A DNA stretch of 9,759 nucleotides from Chloroflexota bacterium. GTDB taxonomy: Bacteria; Chloroflexota; Limnocylindria; Limnocylindrales; CSP1-4. The translations under genes and the position numbers were made by a program. The notes under the pieces were generated by a model. That model was not told where the DNA came from. It ran no database searches and saw only the letters and a list, made by a program, of their open reading frames with translations. The stretch covers positions 1 through 9,759 of the forward strand of contig JAJYDP010000143.1 of NCBI GenBank assembly GCA_021777365.1, read 5' to 3'. Of this stretch, positions 5,830 through 9,759 are shown piece by piece (position 1 is the stretch's first letter; each line of letters opens with the position of its first letter).

Positions 5830-7467
5830 TCACTCGGGCGGAAGCTCGCGGTAGACGAGATCGATGTCGATACCCTGGCTGCGACGGATGTACTTCGAGC
5901 CGAAGTACACGACGAGCCCCACCACCACGATCATGCCCATGAAGGCGGGGACCTGCCACCAGTTGTTCGGGTTGCCCGCGAGGGCGAGCGCAGGGAAGGC
6001 CAGCGTGCACCAGGTGAGGTACAGCATCACGAGGACCGAGAGGGGTGCCACGATCTTCAGGACCGGCACGCCCAGGAAGGACATGTTGGCCGGGGACGCC
6101 CGGTACAGGTCCGGCCGGCGCTCCGGGAAGATGAAGGCGGCCACCGCCACGATCACGACCGTGACCACGCCCGCCAGCACGCCGAGCGCGAGCCACGTCT
6201 GGAAGTCGGTGCTCACGATGCTCCAGACCAGCATCAGGGTGATGATCACCATCTCGAGCAAGATCGCCCACACCGGCGAGTGGGTCCGTTCGTTGACCTC
6301 GGCGAGCTTCTCGGGCAGCAGCCGATCGAAGGCCCAGGCGAACCAGGTGCGGATCGGCATGAAGGTGTTGCCCACCATGGCCGGCAGGCTCCAGAAGAGG
6401 AACGAGCCGACGATCAGCACCGTCAGGACCGGGATGTTGTAGACCAGCGACGCCATGAAGTGATACCAGGGGCTGGTCGGGATCTTGAGGACGTCGCCGA
6501 CGGCGGAGCCACCGGTGTTCACCGCCACCATGAAGTTGTAGCCGGTGACCTTGAAGAGCAGGATCACGCCCAGGCAGATGAAGATCACGTCCCAGGCGAG
6601 GGCGCCAAACATGATGCCCATCTGGCGGCCCCGGTTGGCGGCGCTCTTCAGCTCTCCGCTCAGATAGACCGACCACCAGTTCCACATCATGAAGGTCATC
6701 ACGACGAAGATCGACGGCAGGGTGGCGTTGAGGTTGCCCGCGTCTGCGTGGGCGCCGCCGGCACCCGCCGCCGAGATGATCTGCGCGGCGGTCCCACCGC
6801 CGTACTTCGCGTTCAACGCGTTGAAGTTGTTGACGAAGTCCTGGTTGGAGCCGAGTACCAGCACCACGAAGGCGAGGAACGTGCCGGCCGAAGCGATGAT
6901 CCAGAAGACGTTCTGCCAGCGGAATGTCGTCCGGAGCCCGGCGATGAGGATCGCGCCCATCAGGACGACCATGACCATCGCACCGAGAAAGACCCACAAG
7001 GGGTGACCGGACTGGTCCTGGAAGTTCTGGCCCCAGGTGATGAGGGTCTGGTTATCGAAGATGACCCCGAGAGTGGCGAGGATCGGGCCGAGGGCGAACA
7101 CGGGGAAGTAGCGGGCCCAGAACGTCGCCCCGATCGTGGCTGACAGGGCCGCCCCGAAGTTCGAGACGAGCGCAAGTGGCGGCGAGAGGATGCGGCTCAC
7201 CCAGACGTAGTCACCGCCGGTCCTGGGCATGCTCGAGGCGAGGAGCGACATCATCACGAGGACCGGGATGTTGATGACGAAGCTGATGATCGTCGCCCAT
7301 ACGAGATCGGCGCCGGGGAAGGCGGAGAGGGCGAAGAACACCCCCCAGGCCAGGGTCGCGCCCACCGGCGCCGAGAACACGGCGTTGAAGATCGTGGCGT
7401 CGACCGCATTCGCCTCGCGCACGAGCCCCGTGCTCTGGCGGACGAAGAGCTGACTGCCTCCTGCCAC
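5830..7467 (-). CDS. APC-superfamily permease
   Basis: A 545-residue polytopic inner-membrane transporter of the amino acid-polyamine-organocation superfamily, probably 12 or more helices. Landmarks are the first helix region with FSAPVGATLAWGVFFALSAF (31-50), the signature PRTGGDYVWVSR (81-92), SGELKSAANRGRQMG (about 270-284, the family's GE-K loop), and FAWAFDRLLPEKLAEVNERTHSPVWA (about 376-401), the family's DxxLP...V..R..SP segment. A poorly conserved extracytoplasmic stretch at about 206-250 makes it longer than the usual 430-500. The start is GTG at 7467, with AGGGAGGT five bases upstream; the open frame extends to 7608 but that part is Arg/Gly-rich and lies in the leader. The substrate cannot be read from sequence: APC members carry amino acids, polyamines, purines and others. 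It is divergent from the DeoR gene, whose product probably controls it. Confidence 0.9.
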   Translation of the reverse strand: MAGGSQLFVRQSTGLVREANAVDATIFNAVFSAPVGATLAWGVFFALSAFPGADLVWATIISFVINIPVLVMMSLLASSMPRTGGDYVWVSRILSPPLALVSNFGAALSATIGATFWARYFPVFALGPILATLGVIFDNQTLITWGQNFQDQSGHPLWVFLGAMVMVVLMGAILIAGLRTTFRWQNVFWIIASAGTFLAFVVLVLGSNQDFVNNFNALNAKYGGGTAAQIISAAGAGGAHADAGNLNATLPSIFVVMTFMMWNWWSVYLSGELKSAANRGRQMGIMFGALAWDVIFICLGVILLFKVTGYNFMVAVNTGGSAVGDVLKIPTSPWYHFMASLVYNIPVLTVLIVGSFLFWSLPAMVGNTFMPIRTWFAWAFDRLLPEKLAEVNERTHSPVWAILLEMVIITLMLVWSIVSTDFQTWLALGVLAGVVTVVIVAVAAFIFPERRPDLYRASPANMSFLGVPVLKIVAPLSVLVMLYLTWCTLAFPALALAGNPNNWWQVPAFMGMIVVVGLVVYFGSKYIRRSQGIDIDLVYRELPPE

Positions 7468-7472
7468 TCGGC

Positions 7473-7480
7473 ACCTCCCT
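7473..7480 (-). promoter_or_regulatory. Ribosome binding site fixing the permease start
   Basis: AGGGAGGT on the minus strand, five bases before the GTG at 7467. It is the only strong site near the N-terminus and settles the start against longer readings from 7608. Confidence 0.75.
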
Positions 7481-7482
7481 GG

Positions 7483-7537
7483 CGGTTCCCCGCGGGACCG
7501 TCCATGTCGGGCGCCCGGGGCCTCCGGGCAGGCCCGA
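7483..7537 (-). promoter_or_regulatory. Two consecutive hairpins in the permease mRNA leader
   Basis: Hairpin A: TCGGGC (7507-7512) pairs with GCCCGA (7532-7537) and GCCCGG (7513-7518) with CCGGGC (7524-7529), giving twelve pairs, a two-base bulge and a five-base loop. Hairpin B: CGGT (7483-7486) and CCC (7488-7490) pair with GGG (7494-7496) and ACCG (7497-7500), with a one-base bulge. B ends three bases from the ribosome binding site. Neither resembles a riboswitch class I recognise. They could affect translation or stability, or be chance in GC-rich sequence. Confidence 0.4.
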
Positions 7538-7561
7538 TACCTCGACCCACGCGCCGGGCCC

Positions 7562-7591
7562 TTGACGGCCCTGATGCGCGCAGTCGATAGT
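7562..7591 (+). promoter_or_regulatory. Possible promoter of the DeoR-BtpA operon
   Basis: TTGACG (7562-7567), an 18-base spacer and GATAGT (7586-7591, four of six consensus bases). The predicted start is near 7598, about 120 bases before the DeoR start. It would place both arms of the inverted repeat at 7601-7656 just downstream of the start, a position suited to repression. Confidence 0.4.
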
Positions 7592-7618
7592 GCAACACAA
7601 TCGCACACTCTACGTCAA
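7589..7618 (-). promoter_or_regulatory. Possible promoter of the APC permease
   Basis: On the minus strand TTGACG (7618 to 7613), an 18-base spacer and TGCACT (7594 to 7589, three of six consensus bases). The -10 is weak. It faces the possible DeoR promoter with overlapping -10 boxes. The left arm of the inverted repeat (7601-7609) lies within its spacer. Confidence 0.25.
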
Positions 7619-7656
7619 CAGAATCTGTGAGTTTCTCAGCGGGTCCAAGTGTGCGA
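7601..7656. promoter_or_regulatory. Candidate DeoR operator: 9-bp inverted repeat with distant arms
   Basis: TCGCACACT (7601-7609) and its exact reverse complement AGTGTGCGA (7648-7656), arms 38 bases apart, in the divergent promoter region. CACA also occurs just outside each arm in matching orientation, at slightly different spacing. DeoR-family regulators often bind several short repeats and may loop DNA between them. A looser related sequence, TGCAACAC (7591-7598), adjoins the left arm. Confidence 0.5.
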
Positions 7657-7701
7657 CTATGTGAGGACCGCCGCACCTGGAGCGCCGGCCACATGGCAGA
7701 T

Positions 7702-7707
7702 GGAGGT
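7702..7707 (+). promoter_or_regulatory. Ribosome binding site favouring the GTG start of the DeoR gene
   Basis: GGAGGT, ten bases before GTG 7718. The competing ATG at 7700 has no comparable site upstream, and this GGAGGT would lie inside its coding sequence. Confidence 0.6.
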
Positions 7708-7717
7708 GGCACCACCC

Positions 7718-8602
7718 GTGGTACTGGCCGCGGATCGCCGCGTGAAGATCCTGGAACGCGTGGCCGAGGGGATGTCCATCGCGGTGGCCGACCTCGCGCG
7801 GGACTTCGCCTGCTCGGAGATGACCATCCGACGCGACATCCAGCGCCTCGAGCGGGACGGGTTCCTGCGCCGTACCTATGGCGGCGCCACGGCCCACCTG
7901 ACCCGCTCGGTGGACCTCGCGTTCAACGCCCGCGCCCTCGCCCACGCGCGGGAGAAGCGGATGATCGCCCTCGCCGCGACCCGCCGGCTCGGCACGGCGC
8001 GGTTGCTCTTCCTCGGGATCGGCACCACCGCGGAGCAGTTCGCGCGGTACCTGCCGGCGGGGCTCGAGCTGACCGTGGCCACCGGGTCGTTGCCGATCGC
8101 GAGCCTGCTCGGGACGCGGCCCGTGCGGGTGGTGATCCTGGGCGGCACCGTCCGCCACGACGAGCTGAGCTGCGTCGGGCCGGCCGCACGGGCCACCCTC
8201 GAGCGCTATCGCTTCGACCTGGCTGTCCTCGGCGCTGCGGGTCTCACGGCGCGGTGGGGCATCACCGACCTGAACGACGAGGAGGCGGAGATCCATCGGG
8301 TCGCCATCGAGCGCAGCGAACGGCTGATGGTGATCGCGGATGGCTCCAAGCTCGGCGCCGTCGCCCCCGCCATGGTCGCCCCGGCCGACCGCATCGAGAC
8401 CCTCGTGACCGACGCCAGCGCGCCCCGGCCCGAACTGGACGCCCTGCGCGCCTGCGGTGTCCGGATCGTGATCGCGAACGGAATGACCGCGACGGGAGGG
8501 CCGACCGAGGCCTCGACCCGCGGTGACGACACCGTGGACACGCGCGTCCCGGGCCCTGCCGGCTCCCCGGACGCGGGGCGGATTGAAGACCAAGGGAGGT
8601 GA
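7718..8602 (+). CDS. DeoR/GlpR-family transcriptional regulator
   Basis: A 294-residue DNA-binding regulator. The N-terminal winged helix-turn-helix is canonical: RRVKILERVAEG (7-18), VADLARDFACSEMTIRRDIQRLERDGFLRRTYGGA (23-57). The C-terminal sensor domain has the ribose-5-phosphate-isomerase-like fold: LFLGIGTTAEQFARYL (97-112) carries the GTT phosphate-binding turn, VRVVILGGTVRHDELSCVGPAA (136-157), RFDLAVLGAAGL (165-176), then EAEIHRVAIERSERLMVIADGSKLG (189-213) with the conserved E and SK. Members usually sense a phosphorylated sugar, polyol or nucleoside. The core ends near residue 253, followed by about 40 Gly/Asp/Thr-rich residues beyond the family's usual 250-260. GTG 7718 is chosen for GGAGGT upstream; ATG 7700 is the alternative. 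It is divergent from the permease and its last codons form the ribosome binding site of the next gene. Confidence 0.9.
   Translation: MVLAADRRVKILERVAEGMSIAVADLARDFACSEMTIRRDIQRLERDGFLRRTYGGATAHLTRSVDLAFNARALAHAREKRMIALAATRRLGTARLLFLGIGTTAEQFARYLPAGLELTVATGSLPIASLLGTRPVRVVILGGTVRHDELSCVGPAARATLERYRFDLAVLGAAGLTARWGITDLNDEEAEIHRVAIERSERLMVIADGSKLGAVAPAMVAPADRIETLVTDASAPRPELDALRACGVRIVIANGMTATGGPTEASTRGDDTVDTRVPGPAGSPDAGRIEDQGR
8592..8602 (+). promoter_or_regulatory. Ribosome binding site of the BtpA gene embedded in the DeoR stop
   Basis: AAGGGAGGTGA spans the last two sense codons (GGG, AGG) and the TGA of the DeoR gene. It is a near-complete match to the 16S rRNA anti-Shine-Dalgarno, eight bases (from GGAGG) before GTG 8608. 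This supports that start over an in-frame GTG at 8599 that overlaps the site, and over ATG 8620. Confidence 0.75.
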
Positions 8603-8607
8603 CGCAG

Positions 8608-9426
8608 GTGGGTGATCTCATGCATCTGTTCGGCGTCCGGAAGCCCGTGATCGCCATGATGCACTTCCCCGGGCTGCCGGGTCGCCCACGGCACGACGTC
8701 GCCGGAGGACCCGACGCCCTCCTCGAGCCGCTCGCCCGCGACCTCGCCGTGCTCCAGGAGGCGGGCGTGGACGGGCTGCTGTTCTGTAACGAGAAGGACT
8801 ACCCATACCAGTTGAAGGTCGGCCCCGAGATCCCGGCCGCCATGGCGGCGGTCATCGGGCGGCTGCGGGACGAGGTGCACGTGCCCTTCGGCGTCAACAT
8901 CCTGTGGGACCCGATGGCCAGCCTGGCCCTCGCCCGGGCGACCGGCGCGGTCTTCATCCGGGAAGTCCTCACCGGTGTCTACGAGTCCGACCTCGGCATC
9001 ATCGAGCCCCACATCGGCGACATCGCGGCCTACCGCAGCGCCATCGGTGCGGCCGACGTGGCGCTCTTCGACAACATCTCGCCCGAGTTCAGCAGCGCGC
9101 TCGGCGGACGAACGCTCGCGGACCGGGCGCGCGGCGCCGCCTTCCTCGAGATGGACGCGATCCTCATCAGCGGCTGGGCCGCGGGAAGCCCCATGGCGAT
9201 GAGCGACCTCGTGGCCGCCAAGGAGGCGGCACCGGACACCCCGGTCATCGCCAACACGGGCGTGCGAAGCGAGCACATCGCGGAGATCCTGGGCGTCGCC
9301 GACGGGGCGATCGTGGGCACCAGCCTGAAGCGCGAGGGCGTCACCTGGAACCCGGTCGATCGCGAGCGGGCCATGCGCCTGATGGACGCGGCGCGCGCCT
9401 TCCGGGCGCGGCCGGTCGGCGCATAG
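8608..9426 (+). CDS. BtpA/SgcQ-family TIM-barrel protein
   Basis: A 272-residue cytoplasmic protein of the BtpA family (COG0434), which includes E. coli SgcQ and the cyanobacterial BtpA linked to photosystem I assembly; the biochemical reaction is not established. Family marks in order: RKPVIAMMHFPGLPG (11-25), EAGVDGLLFCNEKDYPY (51-67), VPFGVNILWDPMASLALARATGA (92-114), FIREVLTGVYESDLG (116-130), LFDNISPE (153-160), AILISGW (184-190), TPVIANTGVRSEHIAEIL (211-228), and ADGAIVGTSLKREGVTWNPVD (231-251), the end of a phosphate-binding-type barrel. Full length for the family. The GTG start at 8608 has a strong ribosome binding site in the DeoR stop, so the two are one operon. The phosphoesterase gene begins 13 bases after the stop. 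The DeoR partner and the barrel suggest a phosphorylated metabolite as ligand or substrate; that is inference. Confidence 0.9.
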   Translation: MGDLMHLFGVRKPVIAMMHFPGLPGRPRHDVAGGPDALLEPLARDLAVLQEAGVDGLLFCNEKDYPYQLKVGPEIPAAMAAVIGRLRDEVHVPFGVNILWDPMASLALARATGAVFIREVLTGVYESDLGIIEPHIGDIAAYRSAIGAADVALFDNISPEFSSALGGRTLADRARGAAFLEMDAILISGWAAGSPMAMSDLVAAKEAAPDTPVIANTGVRSEHIAEILGVADGAIVGTSLKREGVTWNPVDRERAMRLMDAARAFRARPVGA

Positions 9427-9439
9427 GCGGCGCGGCGGC

Positions 9440-9759
9440 ATGGTGCGCAAGACCCGCCTCTACTTCGCCACCGACCTGCACGGCTCGTCGAAGTGCTTCC
9501 GCAAGTTCCTGAACGCGGGCCCGGTGTACGGGGCCGACGTCATGGTCCTCGGGGGCGACCTGGCCGGCAAGGCGATCCAGTCGATCGTGCGCGGCACCAA
9601 CGGCATCTGGCACTGCACCTTCATCGGCACCGACTACCAGGTGCGCGAGGGGCCCGATCTCGACGACCTCGAGAAGCTGATCGCGGATCACGGCTACTAC
9701 CCCTACCGCGCCGAGCCGGGCGAGCTCGAGGCGCTCCGCGCAGAGGGAAGGCTGGACGA
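9440..9759 (+). CDS. Calcineurin-like metallophosphoesterase, partial (C-terminus cut by window end)
   Basis: The first 106 codons of a cytoplasmic metal-dependent phosphoesterase, open to the window end. The N-terminus TRLYFATDLHGSSKCFRKFL (5-24) carries the D-x-H metal motif (D12, H14), and ADVMVLGGDLAGK (32-44) gives the GD motif with metal ligand D40. The later GNH and histidine motifs of the family would lie beyond the window. Residues 65-106 (TDYQVREGPDLDDLEKLI onwards) form a charged insert that I recall in a chloroflexotal and archaeal subgroup; its substrate is unknown. ATG 9440 is 13 bases after the BtpA stop with only a weak GC-rich ribosome binding site, which fits translational coupling in the DeoR-BtpA operon. 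It may hydrolyse a phosphate ester handled by the same pathway, but a housekeeping nuclease or cyclic-nucleotide role is equally open. Confidence 0.85.
   Translation, partial: MVRKTRLYFATDLHGSSKCFRKFLNAGPVYGADVMVLGGDLAGKAIQSIVRGTNGIWHCTFIGTDYQVREGPDLDDLEKLIADHGYYPYRAEPGELEALRAEGRLD

Noticed and set aside
5521..7143. Plus-strand open frame of 540 codons, very rich in His, Asp, Glu, Gln and Arg
   Set aside because: It is antisense to the APC permease and to the start of the nucleotidyltransferase-like gene. Its composition is what reverse-reading of hydrophobic GC-rich codons gives, and it has no recognisable domain.
7468..7608. N-terminal extension of the permease frame
   Set aside because: Arg/Gly/Pro-rich, covers the leader hairpins, and the strong ribosome binding site at 7473-7480 points to the GTG at 7467.
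8206..9450. Minus-strand open frame of 414 codons
   Set aside because: Antisense to the end of the DeoR gene and to the BtpA gene; no domain and shadow-like composition.

Overview
The window comes from a very GC-rich bacterium. It uses GTG and TTG starts freely, has clear GGAGG-type ribosome binding sites, and carries a luciferase-like oxidoreductase that looks F420-dependent. Chloroflexota is my first guess because the glycosyltransferase, BtpA and phosphoesterase types fit that phylum; a high-GC actinobacterium is the alternative. No 16S rRNA or other marker gene is present, so this is inference. I see no tRNA, rRNA, CRISPR array, insertion sequence or phage gene.

Layout. (1) 1-2577, minus strand: two tandem membrane glycosyltransferases of the GT39/PMT_2 type with an ATGA overlap. 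Each is broken by what looks like one extra base in a run of five C (plus strand), at 573-577 and at 1439-1443. The second-listed gene (upstream in transcription) starts at a TTG whose ribosome binding site lies in a 35-bp near-perfect hairpin. (2) 2578-2937: a divergent intergenic region with several inverted repeats and a good promoter, whose -35 box is covered by a 15-bp near-palindrome. (3) 2938-3995, plus: a DUF4260 membrane protein overlapping a TetR regulator by ATGA. (4) 4070-5759, minus: an F420-type oxidoreductase preceded by a nucleotidyltransferase-fold protein of unknown role. (5) 5777-5809: a perfect 15-bp hairpin that probably ends transcription of the next gene. (6) 5830-7467, minus: an APC-superfamily permease with a structured mRNA leader. 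(7) 7718-9759, plus: a DeoR regulator, a BtpA/SgcQ-family TIM-barrel protein and a calcineurin-like phosphoesterase cut by the window end.

How the genes may work together. The right third reads as one unit: a DeoR regulator (a family that usually senses a phosphorylated sugar or related compound) divergent from a permease and co-directional with a BtpA/SgcQ protein and a phosphoesterase. A 9-bp inverted repeat with arms 38 bp apart sits in the shared promoter region and is the best candidate operator. The E. coli sgc cluster also pairs a DeoR-type regulator with a BtpA-family protein, but uses PTS transport; here the transporter is an APC permease. I infer an uncharacterised uptake and catabolic cassette of unknown substrate. 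The middle of the window gives a second self-contained unit, DUF4260 plus TetR, probably autoregulated.
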